Shown piece after piece: positions 26,595 through 37,862 of a stretch of DNA of 64,000 nucleotides. The position numbers were made by a program, and so were the translations under genes. Below the pieces are notes generated by a model that saw nothing but the letters and a program-made list of their open reading frames with translations, had not been told where the DNA came from and did not search any database. The stretch lies in assembly GCA_003049485.1 (NCBI GenBank), contig PYST01000077.1, positions 62,001-126,000 of the forward strand, written 5' to 3'. The DNA is from Ophioceras dolichostomum (lineage: Eukaryota; Ascomycota; Sordariomycetes; Magnaporthales; Ophioceraceae). The stretch's first letter is position 1; every line of letters begins with the position of its first letter.

Positions 26595-26855
26595 ATGTCT
26601 TCTCCCGCCACCCCGTCCGTCGAGCGGAGGCTCTCCGGATTCCTCTCGCTCGCCCCGACCACGTCCTCCTCGTACCCGCAGACACAGAGGTCCCGGCAGC
26701 AGCGACCCCCCAAGCCCGCTGACGGCGCGCTCGCCAAGCGCCGCAGCTCGAGCGTCAGCAGCAGCGACTCGGCCACCAACAGGTTCCTCAAGCTGGGCCC
26801 CGTCCACTGGGGCGAGCACATGGAGGACCACCAGGGAGACTTTGCCGTCGAGTGA
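26595..26855 (+). CDS. Small conserved fungal protein of 86 residues, unknown function
   Basis: Single-exon gene. The N-terminal two thirds is Ser/Pro/Arg-rich and probably disordered: it opens MSSPATPSVERRLSGFLSL and later has AKRRSSSVSSSDS. The conserved-looking C-terminus is RFLKLGPVHWGEHMEDHQGD and ends in FAVE. I recall similar short proteins with an FLKLGPVHWGEH-type tail in other sordariomycetes, but no function is known to me. Support for a real gene comes from the TATA box and pyrimidine leader upstream, and from a CAC/CAA-rich segment immediately before the ATG (26551-26594, context ACCAAAATG) that is typical of highly expressed fungal genes. There is no signal peptide or membrane segment. 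The Ser-rich stretch next to KRR could be a phosphorylation site. Confidence 0.75.
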   Translation: MSSPATPSVERRLSGFLSLAPTTSSSYPQTQRSRQQRPPKPADGALAKRRSSSVSSSDSATNRFLKLGPVHWGEHMEDHQGDFAVE

Positions 26856-29800
26856 AGACAACAACAGGGAACACACACAAGATTGCTCATCTCTCATTAC
26901 ACAAAGCTCACGCACCTATACATCACGGGACTCGTTTTGCCTTCTTTGATCCTTTTCTTCCTTCTTTTTCTACCCCTGTCATTTTATCTACCTACCTATC
27001 TATCACGGAGCACGACATATAAAAATGTTTCGGCTTCCTCGCTTCTTTTTTCTTTTTCTTCTCCTTCTGGTTTAACTCATAAAAGCGACAAAAGCATCTT
27101 GTGCAAACAAAAACAGACAATGTTTCTCTTGGCTTCTCTCACTTTCCCCACCATGTCTCGGGGCTCTTCTGCTTTCTGTTGGACGATGACGACGACCTCC
27201 TCGATTGGGATAATTAGGCACTGTTTGGACTGCATGGAATGTCGGGCACCTACCATACCTCAGGGTATGGATGGATGGGTTGGATGGAAGGAAATGGAAT
27301 GGAATGGATGGATCTTCTGCTGAAAGGGCCGGATTGGCCAGAATGAACCTGAATGATAAGCCCGGCTTGGTTACCAGAACACTATAAGCTTGGTTTGGTG
27401 CTACTACATACACGGATTCAGTGGCTTGCTCACGCAAATGTATGCTACCTTGGCTTCAACTTCAGCGGTGATGAGGATGTGAGAGGGGGAGGGAGGGGGA
27501 GGGGGGAAGAACCAGCCTTCCCTCTTTCTCCTTTTCCTTCTCGTCCTCCTCCCGTCATATGCTGGCAATATACGATTCTTACGTCGTGCACCTACACCTC
27601 CAGACAGACAGCTTTCGTGGTCGTGGTGGGATGAAGAGCCATCCATCGCCCTTCTCCGAGACCCTATGACTAAGTGTTTTGACGATGCATGGTGGGGGTT
27701 GGAGGGTGGCTTTGCGGTTTGATAGGGAGGGCTGGCATGATGGAAAGGCTGCGTTGGACGCCTCTCAGACCGTCTTCGTTGTATGGAAGTATGTTTCCCC
27801 CCCTCCCTTCTCCCTCGCAGTCCTTGCAGGCCGACGAACAGCGCTACTGCAGAGTGCATCGCCTATCCCAGCTGGTGCTCCCCCCCTCTGGCCAACCACG
27901 GCTACAGCGTCCCAAAGAACGCAACCCTCACGAGCAATCTAGGCCCGTGGGAAGCCGTGGGGAAACACTTTGGATGTTTGGTTCTTGCGCGGGATGGAAT
28001 GGGATGGAGTGCGAGCCTTTCGATTCAGAAAACGTAAATGAATTTGTGGTAGTCGTGGTTTGGCTCGGCTGGACCTTCTTTTTGGTAGGTACTTCCAAGA
28101 GAGCTGACGAGGTGGGATGTGATGCAGATGTAGATTATTTGGTATTGCTAAGCCGCTTCAGGCATACCGATGCGAACGGGGCATGGCATTGCTGTATTGC
28201 AGCGGGCATGCATGTGTGCTTCTTCTTGCATATGGCATCAGCACGCCATGGGCAATTTTTTTTTTGAAAGAACCGCGAATGGCCGAGACAAGGGAGGAAA
28301 AAAAATCGTACCAGAAGTACGTAGTAAGAAATGGCAATGTCCGATAAGGACACACACACACTGAGAGCGGAGGGTGGAAAAAAATACGTTTGTGTGAAAA
28401 TCCCACTACTGCAAGATGTGCTTCTCGCTTCACCACCTCCGCGGCGCTCCACAACTTGGCGTTGCAGCGTCCACTGTAGGTAGCATTGAGATTTCGAAAA
28501 AGGGACAGGAGCGTAAGAGGTCCCAGCCGCGCGTGCCTCCGTCCCGGCCGGCCGTCTATTTTGCAAGATAGGGCGGACAGATCTCTGTTGCGAACACTGC
28601 TGCCTGCGGGGCGGCGGACGGGCAGCCTGCCTGCTGCTAGATGTAGTGGATGTGCGTACGGAATAGATGGGGACGCTCCACCACAGACTAACTTCCTCTT
28701 ATTCTGTAGGGAGGTTAGTAGCAAAAGTGATAAGAAACACGTTCACACCAAGGGACGCTGTTTGGTGTAAATCGTCAAGGCCTGAGTTCACAGGCCGGCA
28801 CACAGATTCAGAACACTCTCAGGTACCAAGGTACTTTACAGAGGAATTACTAAACAGTAAACGGAAGGTTATAGAGCTACCAAGATGTCGTGTATGGGAT
28901 GTATTCAATCCTCACCAATTTGCAACGAACCAACCTCCGTAGCGAGTGCCTCATTGTGAGATCCGTCCCAGTCGTGCGTGTCTTGTCTGCTTGATTCCAC
29001 GTCGCATCGGAGTTCGGAGAGATATCGAAGAAAAAAGAGATGAAAATAGGTAGAGAGATAAGAGAAAAGGGCATGGATGTGGCATGGACATTCCCGAACG
29101 GGAGAACAAAAAGAAAGGACGCCGGGCGGGCACGTCCAGCCAGACAAGATTTTGCCTGCCGGCTTTGGAGCCTTGGAGTCTGCCCCTCTCACTCCCCCCT
29201 CCCTCTCGCCGGACGGGCGGGTAGGTGGGCTAGTGGGGCAGGACGGCTGAGAGAGGCACTCTAGATCGACCACCGTATCTATCTCGCTTCTTCTTTCCGG
29301 CGGATGGACTACCTTTTGTGGAGTGGAGGAACGTATACGTAGGTTGATAGGAGTGCACTAAACCGTGCTGTATGCAGCCACGTCGTAGTAGATAGGTCTG
29401 TATCGTACGATGTTCCAGCTTTTCTTATGAAACTAGATTTTTTCTTTTGCTTTTTTCTGACATATCTTTGCTTACTGTTTCGTGCGGCTAGTTGGCGGTC
29501 TCCACCCTGTACGTCGTCTGTGATGTGATGAGTGGGAAGTTCCTGTTCTCTGTGATGTCCTCTCCGAGCGGCCGGGTTGGCCTCTTTCTCCGGCCCCACA
29601 TTTCCGAACGGGGAGGGAGAAGCGGGCTTTGGGTCCCGTGAGATCGTCTGGAAACCGTTTCAACGGCAACATGAGAGAAGAAATCTTGAGGGAAACGACT
29701 TGAAAATAATGAAAGCCAGAACATCACTCCCAGGGTCTGAGTAACAAGGCCTCAGCAACTCTCCAACGATTTGATACTGTTTGGTTTGATCACCAGCAAC

Positions 29801-31190
29801 CACGTAATAGTTTCCGCAAATTGGTATGCTTTAGAGAGAAAGGGATGGATCTTCAGCTGCACGACAGACATCGTTAGGTCACAAAGTTTGTCGCATGTTG
29901 ATTGGGCAGGAGGGCACCTTGGATTCGAGTCCCACAATCCTGTGTAGCTCCTGTCGGGGAAAGGCACTAGGACAAACGGACTGCACATCGAGCCTGACCG
30001 CCCATGAAGCCCAAACCATTCTCTCGCTCGACCTTTCCTCCTCTGGCATTATTTTGCGAGCGTGCGACTGTGACGATGTGCAGATACGGCCGCCGTCGGT
30101 CACGGTGAATTTTGTTAGGCTTCGGTTCGTTCGTTTAGATCTCTCAGCTAGCAGGGATTAAATAGGCAGGCTGTGGTTGGTGTCGTTCAAGCTAAAGAGA
30201 CATGAATTTCCATCTTACTGGGATGTTGGAACCTTTGCTCCGGCACAGCACTGGGGAGACAAAGTCGTGGAGGTGTGGCGGAACACACCCGTGACCTCAT
30301 ATTCGACCCAGGCGGGAGACCGGTGATAGGATAATAGATTTAAGCTTCGCCCGTGCCGATCGTGGGGCCGATTCCTTCGGGGGGTGGGGGCTTGAGCCGG
30401 CCGTAGATACTCTGTGTGTTTGACGATGCGGCGTGGAGGTGGAGTCAACGGCCTTTATCAGAGGCCGCCGTCGCCCCCGCGAACTTCTGGTCTTCTTTTT
30501 GGTTCGTTCGGATCTTCTTTTCTCGGCTCCTTTCGGTTTGTGAGACGCTGTCAAACGCTCTCGGGGAGAGACAACAGCAAAAGATGGGGGACGTTGGAAA
30601 CAGATTCGAGGGGGCGTGTCCGGCCCCCACCAGGCAGAGATGAGAGCCTCAATAGTGTCCTCGCCCCCTTCCCGCGGCTCGACCATGGCACCGGTACCGA
30701 AGGGGGCTAGATTTGCATCCTCCTTTGTTTAACAGCCGACAAGGTTTCTCGAATGAGTTGCCAGATTCAGGACCGTAGGGAACGGGCCGAGGTCAGGGGT
30801 CAGGTAGACCGGAGAGGCCAACGGCCCCTTTATCTCGTCAAGGGCGTGAGAATTCGTTCGATGATGGAAAGTAAGGACGAGGGTGCGAATTCGTCCCAAC
30901 AGCAGGAGACGCCTGAACTTGTGCCGACCCCTAACAACGATCGAGCGAGTGCACGAGGGGTCCAAGGCCCGGACAGTGCGGAATCCCTCTCTGAGTGTGA
31001 ATATCGGCCCTTCTCGTGAGAGGATGAAGAGTGAGGCGAGTTTGACACAAGGAATCACCTCAGGCGGCCTCTCGTCGCCTCGCGTCGATGCAACTACCCG
31101 AATCACGCATGTTCCAACGGCACACACAAAGCGGACGGGCGGCGACGAGATCCCCATCAGGGCGATAGTATCGCCGGATAGAGCGCTCAA
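26856..31190. other. Gene-poor region
   Basis: The left end is the T/C-rich 3' flank of the 86-residue gene. GGAT/GGAAT-type low-complexity DNA occurs at about 27264-27312. Copy B of the dispersed repeat is at 28812-28909. No coding region has recognisable content, and the tRNA-like stretch near 29905-29950 does not fold as a tRNA. Confidence 0.55.
28812..28909 (+). repeat. Dispersed repeat, copy B
   Basis: Shorter, same-orientation partner of the repeat at 24341-24457, with shared blocks TACAGAGG, AATTACT, AAACGGAA and ACCAAGATGTCGTGTA. Differences are transitions (C/T, A/G) plus two gaps. The copies are 4.5 kb apart and flank the 86-residue protein gene. Confidence 0.8.
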
Positions 31191-32498
31191 CTAGATGTTC
31201 CACCAGTGAGCCTGATCACCTCCGAACTGGCGTATCATGGCTTTCAGGTCGAGGTCGATCCACCCCTGTGCGTCACCCTTGAGCTTGCAGGCGTTGGTCG
31301 CCTTAGACGACGACGAGCCGTTTGGTGCCGAGATGCCGGCGGCGTCGCTCACCTGTATATCTGCATCACCCGTAACAGCAGAGGCCTTCCCGCCGCCCCC
31401 GATCCTGTCCCCGTTCGTGCCGCTCTCGTCCTGGGGGCGGTGGAACTGGCACCAGGCTGTCCAATGCGACCCCTCCAGGACCGTCACGCGCGAGGCCTCC
31501 AGATCTGGGTCGGCGAGCAGTCTCAGGAGAGCCAGGAGGGCGGCATTGCGCACAAGGGGCTTCTCAGCCAGGACCACCTGAGGGAATCGCAGCAACAAGC
31601 TGGGCCTCCCGTTCGTGAAGAAGCGCACTTCGAGCCTGCGCAGTGATCCCCGCAGGATAAGCTCCTGCATGGCTGGCGCAACTTTGTTTTCCAGCACGCC
31701 CCCTAGGCGTCGCACCTCAAGCACCAGGTGCCGGATTTTGAACCGCGAGGGGCTTGCCATCAGGTTGCGGCACCCGTGCCGCCCCTCCGCGAGGAGCCTT
31801 TGGTGGTTGCGCCGCTGTCTCTGAGACCTCCGCCGAGGCCGTTGTCGGATCCCCTCAAATTCGTCCGACTCGCTGCCGCTGTCGCCGTCGTCCGACCGGG
31901 GCACGCAGAACGGCGTCCAGCTCGGCCGGATCTGCGCGATGGCGGAGCGCCAGCTAGTGTCTCTGTCATTACCGCTGCTGTCCCCACCAGTCAGGTCTGC
32001 GTGAAAGGCGTTGCAGCTGTAGAACAGCGCCTCCGCCTCGACGTAGAGCTGGCTGTTGGCGAGAAAGAGCGATAGCGGCGCGACGCTGGACTTCCGGGGG
32101 GTGAAGGAGGTCGGGAAGACGTCCTCCGGGAGATTGTGGTCCGTCAGGTCGGGCCGTGGAGCGTAGGCCGGAGTCGCAACCGTAGCCTGAATGCTCCCAG
32201 GTCCGTCCCCTCTACGGATGCGGATACGGGGACCATACTTGCTGTGGCGCTTTGCCGCGTGAGACGGCCGAACCGCGCACCCGTTCCCGCCGATGTCGAT
32301 TCCCGTCGGATGGTGGACGAGATACTCCAGTATCTGGGTCCGCAACTCTGCCGGGAGGTCGAAAAAGTGCGGAAAGGATGAGAACTGCTTCGGCGCCTCC
32401 TGAATCGAGGCGTCCGTCGCTGCTGGGGCTGCCGAGACTACATCTACCGGCCGCAGCGGGAGCTTGAGCTCCATTCCGCTGTCAATAACCAACGACAT
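31191..32498 (-). CDS. F-box-like/2EXR-type fungal protein
   Basis: Single-exon, 435 residues. Near residue 45 it has FFDLPAELRTQILEYLVHH, the L-P-x-E-[LI]-R-x-x-I core of fungal F-box and 2EXR proteins. Further on, LFLANSQLYVEAEALFY is the LLxxNRQLxxEA-FY motif that follows it in this group. A basic, low-complexity insert (RQRPRRRSQRQRRNHQR) could be a nuclear signal. The C-terminus ends W-W-N-I after WIDLDLKAMIRQF. Such proteins are thought to act as substrate adaptors of SCF ubiquitin ligases, but this group has rarely been tested. The start at the first ATG (32498) is plausible; a second Met nine codons in is an alternative. A small array of TCGGATC units lies in its upstream region. Confidence 0.65.
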   Translation of the reverse strand: MSLVIDSGMELKLPLRPVDVVSAAPAATDASIQEAPKQFSSFPHFFDLPAELRTQILEYLVHHPTGIDIGGNGCAVRPSHAAKRHSKYGPRIRIRRGDGPGSIQATVATPAYAPRPDLTDHNLPEDVFPTSFTPRKSSVAPLSLFLANSQLYVEAEALFYSCNAFHADLTGGDSSGNDRDTSWRSAIAQIRPSWTPFCVPRSDDGDSGSESDEFEGIRQRPRRRSQRQRRNHQRLLAEGRHGCRNLMASPSRFKIRHLVLEVRRLGGVLENKVAPAMQELILRGSLRRLEVRFFTNGRPSLLLRFPQVVLAEKPLVRNAALLALLRLLADPDLEASRVTVLEGSHWTAWCQFHRPQDESGTNGDRIGGGGKASAVTGDADIQVSDAAGISAPNGSSSSKATNACKLKGDAQGWIDLDLKAMIRQFGGDQAHWWNI

Positions 32499-33622
32499 TT
32501 CCGTCGTTGACCTGATGCGGGTGTTGACTGATGATTGCGGCCGTCGATGGCCGGATCCGCAGACAGATCTTGCGATCCTTGAAGCTTCGGATCTTCGGAT
32601 CCTCGGATCCTCAGCAGAGACCTATCTCTCCCCACTCAAACGAAGCTCGATGACACGACGCAGCAAAGTCTATCAAGGAGATTGAGTAGATGGATTGCGT
32701 CAATGATATCTACCTCTGACGATGCCCGAAGAGATAGGTGGCACGCTGCCGAGTCATAGAAAGGGTGATGAGGACTCCCTCTCTGGCTCGGAGTGTGGAG
32801 GAGATAAAGTTTAGCGCTGGCTTCAATCGAAAGTGCGGAGAAATTCAACGGTTGTCGATCAACCCCACTGAGGCTCCCCCTGTTGAGCCTTATCGCTTAC
32901 ATGTATGGAATACACACACTTTAGCCTCTCCCAAGTATCCCCTGCAAGACTCACCATGCGCCGGGCATTCAGTATCTCACACCTCCAAAGCGCAGTCTGA
33001 AGATAGCGTGTCTTGATGAATGGCAGATCTCCCCATACTTGCTGGCTTTTTGACTCCGCTCCCCAGCTCGGTTTCCCTTGTGTCAAGCGTGGTGATGTAT
33101 CCCTAATATATCCTTGGGAGCGGATCTTTGATGTATCCTCGGTAACGCAACCTAGCTAAATGTAAAGCTATGTTCAGGGGGAACTAAGGCCGCCAACGCC
33201 GCCTTCCATTTCTCGTGATAGCTCTAGAGGTCACGGGCGGTAGAGAAGAATGGTCAATACCAAGCCTCCAGATGCGATACATCCGTAGCGTTGCTCTCAG
33301 AAAGCTTCTTTACTATATAGTATGCATCATGGACGCCACTGATGGCAGGACTGGTAGCGATGTGAAAAACCTGCTTCCCCCATGGAAGGTCAAGGACCAT
33401 GTAGCCTCCCTCTCTCATTTATTTCCTTCTTTCCTCGCTCCTCTCGGTATTTTACCCGAGTGCCGCGTTCACCAAAACGTACATTGAGAGATCTAACCTA
33501 ACTTCCTTCCCATCGCCACTCGAAATCATCGGCATTATCCTCAAGCAAACAGACGATCCTCTCGTTGGATCCTCTTCCCGCTACTTCTCCTCCTCCACCT
33601 CCCCTTCATCCCTCTTGCCACC
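32499..33622. other. Divergent intergenic region with TCGGATCC repeats
   Basis: Separates the F-box-like gene (minus) and the secreted-protein gene (plus). At about 32586-32611 three near-copies of TCGGATC(C)T lie in a row just upstream of the F-box-like gene. On the plus side, TATATAG near 33314 may be a TATA box about 300 bases before the next ATG. No gene is supported inside. Confidence 0.5.
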
Positions 33623-34480
33623 ATGTTCCTCCGATCCACCGTCCTCGGCCTCCTCTGCTTGATGGCTACCGGCATCTACGGTGCCTACATACCAGAGGGG
33701 GCTGAGAAGCGCGCTGCCACACATCAAACACAGATTATAGGCATCAACTCTACTATCATCCTCGGCTACAGCCGCCGAAACCAGTCGGAGCTTTTTGGCG
33801 ACGAGCACTGCCGTGAGAAATGCCATTCGAAATGCGTCTACTACTACGGTGATCAGTGCGGTATGTCTCCTTCTCTAGTTCCCTCACACGCCCCAAAGAT
33901 ATAAGGTCCCTCCACTTGGATTCTACTGCCACATCGAATGTCGAATCTCGCTAACAGAAAGAATCTCGACAACTCCTTTACTGTACTTTTAGACGCGTTG
34001 ATCCCCTTCCTCGTGGCCTGCCTGAACGACAACTGCGCGATCCAGGGCGTGGACGTCCTCTACCCCCTCAACGTCACCAGGACCGTCTCCGCGCCCGTCC
34101 TCACGTCGACGTCGACCTGGGTGACGAACCTCACCGTCGTGGGCCTCATGACCTTCACATCGGCCATCGACACGTCGACGGGGCCGGGCCCGTGGGGCTA
34201 CATCGAGACGTCGCAGTTCGACTGGGCGACCACGACGGGGGCTTGGCAGACATACTCGAGCATCGACTGGGACTCGGGCGCGTACACCTGGACCGAGCTC
34301 AACACGGAGGGCAGCCGGTCCACCCTTCTTGGTACCGTGGACATTCCCAGCAAGACGACGTTCTCAGTATACCCCCCCTTTACGAACTCGCCTAATACCT
34401 TGGAAACGAAAACGACTGAGTCGATCTCCGCTCGAGCTGTTTTATCGGGATTTGTCACTCAGATTACGTCGGCACCGTGA
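33623..34480 (+). CDS. Secreted cysteine-containing protein, effector-like, unknown function
   Basis: Exons are 33623-33860 and 33993-34480; the protein is 241 residues. The intron has donor GTATGT, a GCTAAC branch site near 33950 and acceptor TTTTAG, and joins in phase as DQC|DALIPF. The N-terminus is a signal peptide (MFLRSTVLGLLCLMATGIYG), followed by a Lys-Arg (EGAEKR) that could be cut by the Kex2 protease. The mature part carries six cysteines clustered in one block (CREKCHSKC, DQCD, ACLNDNC) and several N-glycosylation sequons (NST, NQS, NVT, NLT). The rest is Thr/Ser-rich and ends without a membrane segment or GPI-like hydrophobic tail. I recognise no domain. Size and features fit a small secreted fungal protein, perhaps host- or surface-interacting, but that is inference. 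Confidence 0.75.
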
Positions 34481-34989
34481 GATTGGAGAATGATAGCGAT
34501 CACTTGATCGAGTTTTGATTCGAGTTTATGGGTTGCAAAACACGGCTACCGCGAGGGACCGCTTGAGCTTATATCGCTTGAGAGGTACTTTGGGCCGGAA
34601 GTCCTTAGTTCTTTGCCGCGCTAGTTTTCCTTTGTTTTTTCACTGTTGCTTGTTCTCTTACTCCCTTCTTGCTCCGGACTGCTGCTTAGGTACCACCTAT
34701 CAATATTGATGCCTTGGTGCCAACCTGAGCCTTGTTGACAATGACTGTTATGGGCAAGCGAAACCATGGCTGGACGAATAAAAACTCCAGAATACCATCA
34801 CTATTGGTGCGGGTTGACGAAGACGGCACTCAAGATTCAAGGAAAGCATGCGTGAATTATCAATACTGAAAAGAAAAGAACAAACCAGCCGGAATCCCAG
34901 AAGAACAAAGGCGCGAGGCGCCGTCGTGCAGCAACGAAAAGAAAATAACCAAAAGGTACCGAGGGGAAGAAAGAGGAAAACTTTGGCGG
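34481..34989. other. Convergent 3' region
   Basis: Lies between the stops of the secreted-protein gene (plus) and the tail-anchored-like gene (minus). It is A-rich in its right half. No gene is seen. Confidence 0.5.
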
Positions 34990-36560
34990 CTATCCATTCA
35001 AACCAAGGCTCAGGCTCTGGACAGCGTTAGTGACGCTGCCCCAGGAGATCCAGCTGGGCATGTGGTAGTGCTTGTGCTTGGCGAGGACCGGCGCCGCGGC
35101 GACGAGAAGCATTAACACGATGAAGAAGGCGACCCAGTAGTTGCACAGCCACGGGTACCGCCTCCTGTTCATCCACGAGGCCAGCGAGGGATGCCGCTCC
35201 AGCAGCTCGGCGGCACTGTCCGTCTCGCCGTAGTAGTAGACGACCTCGCTCTTGCAGATCTCGGCGATGCGCTCGCCGTCGGGCGCGCCTTTGCCCCCGA
35301 GCTCGCCGAGGGGCTTGTGCCGCTTGACGAGCGGCCACATGACGATCTTGACCTTGGCCGTGCGCTCGGGCCGCCTGTACGCCCTCTGCACCTTCAGCGC
35401 CTCCCGCTGCGACTCGTCCCTTGCTTCCCGCACGTCCACGCCTGCGGCAGCCGGCTCCCTGAAGGACGCGGCCTGCGCCGCCGCCACGGCCTGCGCCTGC
35501 TGCTCATCGTCGTGGGCGAGGGTGCTCTCCTTGGCCAGCTCGTAGAGCCCGGGCTCCGCGTTCCGGTACTCCAGCTCCCACCAGTCGCCGGGGTTCGGGT
35601 GGGTGATCCAGAAGATCGTCTTGGAGAGGCGCATGCAGATCGACAGGTAGGCGGCCTCGGCGACGATGTTGTGGATCTGCTGGTGGACCACGGCGAGGCT
35701 GGGCCACGGCGTGTTCGGGCTGGCCTTGCCCTGGAGGTTGATGAGGGGCAGGAGGAGGGTCGTTGTCTGCGTGGCCAGCTCGTCCACCTTGGGCCAGAAG
35801 CAGTCTGTGATAACCTTGTTTGCGAGGGCGTCTCTGATTATCTCGGCTCGCATGTTCGTGCGCAGGTAGCCTGTGCATGAGCTCGTTAGTTCCCGTTTTG
35901 AGCAGGGGGGAAGCACACAACGGGCTACAAACCTTCGGTATTGAGAGTGGACTCATCATGGGCCCGGAGATGCTTCTTCTCGGCGTCCGTAGCTCCGAAA
36001 AGAAGGTCGGAGAAGATGCAGTCCTTCCACACCTTCGAGAGCACCCCGGTAACAAGACACGCACGCTGCGCGGGGTCCACCAAGAGCGCGTCCCAGCCCC
36101 CGGCCAGGTTGTCCTGCTGGGCGACCTGGGACACGTAGTCGATGAACTCAGCGGAGAAGCCGGCTTTCTTCCACGGCGACTTCCCGGCCTTGGCCCCCGA
36201 GAGGGTGTCCATGCCGAAACGCTGCTGGGAGAACTCTTTCGTTCTGACGAAAAGGTCGAGGAACGCATAGTCGAACCACTCGTCCTTTCGCTCGCCCGTC
36301 GTGTGCGGGAACACAAACTCCAAGCGAGTCGGTCTGTAGTTTCGGAGGTCGTGGAGAGACGTCTTCTTGAAGGGGGACGAGAGCGACGGCTCGGGTTTGA
36401 GATGGCTCTCCTTGATCCCCAGCCATGACGCCCGTTCATCCAAGAGCGCTGTTGTGGGCGCAGCGACGTACATCTTCGGGTCGGGGTTGCTTAATTCCAA
36501 CCGCGTATGATCCTTTGAGGAATCATTTCGGGCGCGGTTGCGCTTCCTGGCAGAAGGCAT
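34990..36560 (-). CDS. Unknown fungal protein with one C-terminal membrane segment
   Basis: Exons (minus) are 36560-35933 and 35870-34990; the protein is 502 residues. The intron has donor GTTTGT, an ACTAAC branch site and acceptor GCACAG, and joins in phase as NTE|GYLRTN. The N-terminus is short and basic (MPSARKRNRARN). The middle is globular and mostly helical, with recognisable order but no motif I can assign: it includes PFKKTSLHDLRNYRP, EWFDYAFLDLF, a long conserved-looking helix block around VVHQQIHNIVAEAAYLSICMR, and a charged Ala/Gln/Arg stretch that may be a coiled coil. A single hydrophobic segment (WVAFFIVLMLLVAAAPVLA, about residues 455-473) is followed by about 30 residues. This suggests tail anchoring or single-pass insertion in an internal membrane. 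There is no signal peptide. Function unknown. Confidence 0.75.
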
Positions 36561-37862
36561 TTGTGGGCGAAAACTGTGCGATAATAGTCTCGTCGTCGTT
36601 GATGTGGCAGTTCAGCCTTGTGAGCTTTGGGTTTGCTTCTCTTGATACAATTTGTCCAAGAATACAAATTCAGGTATCATCTTGATCTGCCGACATTCAA
36701 TTTATACTCTGCTCTATGACCACACGCCGTCTTCCTTGGGACCGAACGCGTTTGCGGCATCTCGCCTTTGTTGTCGAGGGCAGCCAAGAGCAGACGCATT
36801 GGGAAGTTGGCTCAACGGTGGCTGTGAGGCAAGATGAAAACGGAACACGAAGAGAATCGACTCCAACATTCAGATACCATGAAAGAGAATAAGAATTGCT
36901 TGTTACAGAGTTGCTGAGATAAAGAGAAATCAGAATACTTATTCATTCCATCGACTGAAGAAGCCCTTGACCCCTTCCACGACGGCGAAACAGGCAGGGA
37001 GCGAGGCTCCCACAAGACGCCCAGGCCTACCTGATAAAAGGCCATCTCCAGGTAGCACAGAGTCGATCGCAAATTCAAGCAAACCTCGGTAAGCAGTCCC
37101 CTTTTGTAGATGTTTTTGAAGAAAATGTTAATGAATTACCCGGAAGATAGACTTCCTTCGGCTTTGTTGTGTGCGTGAAGCAGCCTCGAAGGGGGGACTC
37201 GGAAACGATGATGTTCATGCCTCAGATGTCAGGCACATCTCTTCTCACAATGACGCCGAGCGCCCCATTTTTTTTCCGAGTCCAAAATTTTGACCCTTGT
37301 GTGTGGTTGGGGTTTTTGTTTCGCGACGAATCCTCCTCCACATGTTACAACTCTTTTCTCTGACCTGACTTAGCCTGGCGCAAAGTCACACTCAGTACAA
37401 AGTTTCTCGGAAACTGACGACGTCCCCGACATCCCTCTCTCGCGATTGCCTTGCGCCGTGTCCACCGCCCCAAGCGCTCCCCTTCCTGCCGTTCGGGTTC
37501 TCGCCGTTGCTTCCCTTGGGTCATTGCCGCCGGGGGTATTGACTACCCCACCACGCCGACCTTTTCCTTCTGTGCCTTCCGCCCACACACGGACCGGCCT
37601 TCACCTTCCCCTTATCTTCTCAAAAGACAGATAGAGGACGGTGAATACCTTGCGCCTGCCTCCGACTGCCTCTTCTTCCACGCCTCTGCTACGCGATTAA
37701 GACCCTAACGTCTTGCGCTTCTGCTTGCCCCTCCAGTGTGATCCGTCTTCACCACACCCTCGATCAAAGCCGGCGCCGCTTCTCACCAGCTTGTCGCTGT
37801 CTCCGCTGTTCGCCTCACAATAATATACTCTCCTACCACCTCCCCCTACGCCTCCTATCATC
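36561..37862. other. Divergent promoter region, unknown gene / eIF4E
   Basis: The right half (about 37430-37862) is C/T-rich and forms the probable eIF4E promoter and leader, ending CTATCATCATGG at the start codon. No gene is supported inside. Confidence 0.5.

Noticed and set aside
26211..26915. Minus-strand frame of 234 codons opposite the 86-residue gene
   Set aside because: Low-complexity translation of CAC/CAA and C/T-rich leader sequence; the plus-strand gene has better start, promoter and composition.
26883..27323. Plus-strand hydrophobic frame of 146 codons downstream of the 86-residue gene
   Set aside because: It is T/C-rich 3' flank; the hydrophobicity comes from poly-pyrimidine codons and no family features appear.
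29905..29960. tRNA-like stretch with GATTCGAGTCC resembling a B box
   Set aside because: The bases flanking the would-be T loop do not pair as a five-base stem and no acceptor or anticodon stem fits.
35191..35880. Plus-strand frame of 229 codons
   Set aside because: It lies opposite exon 2 of the tail-anchored-like gene and reflects its GC-rich third positions.
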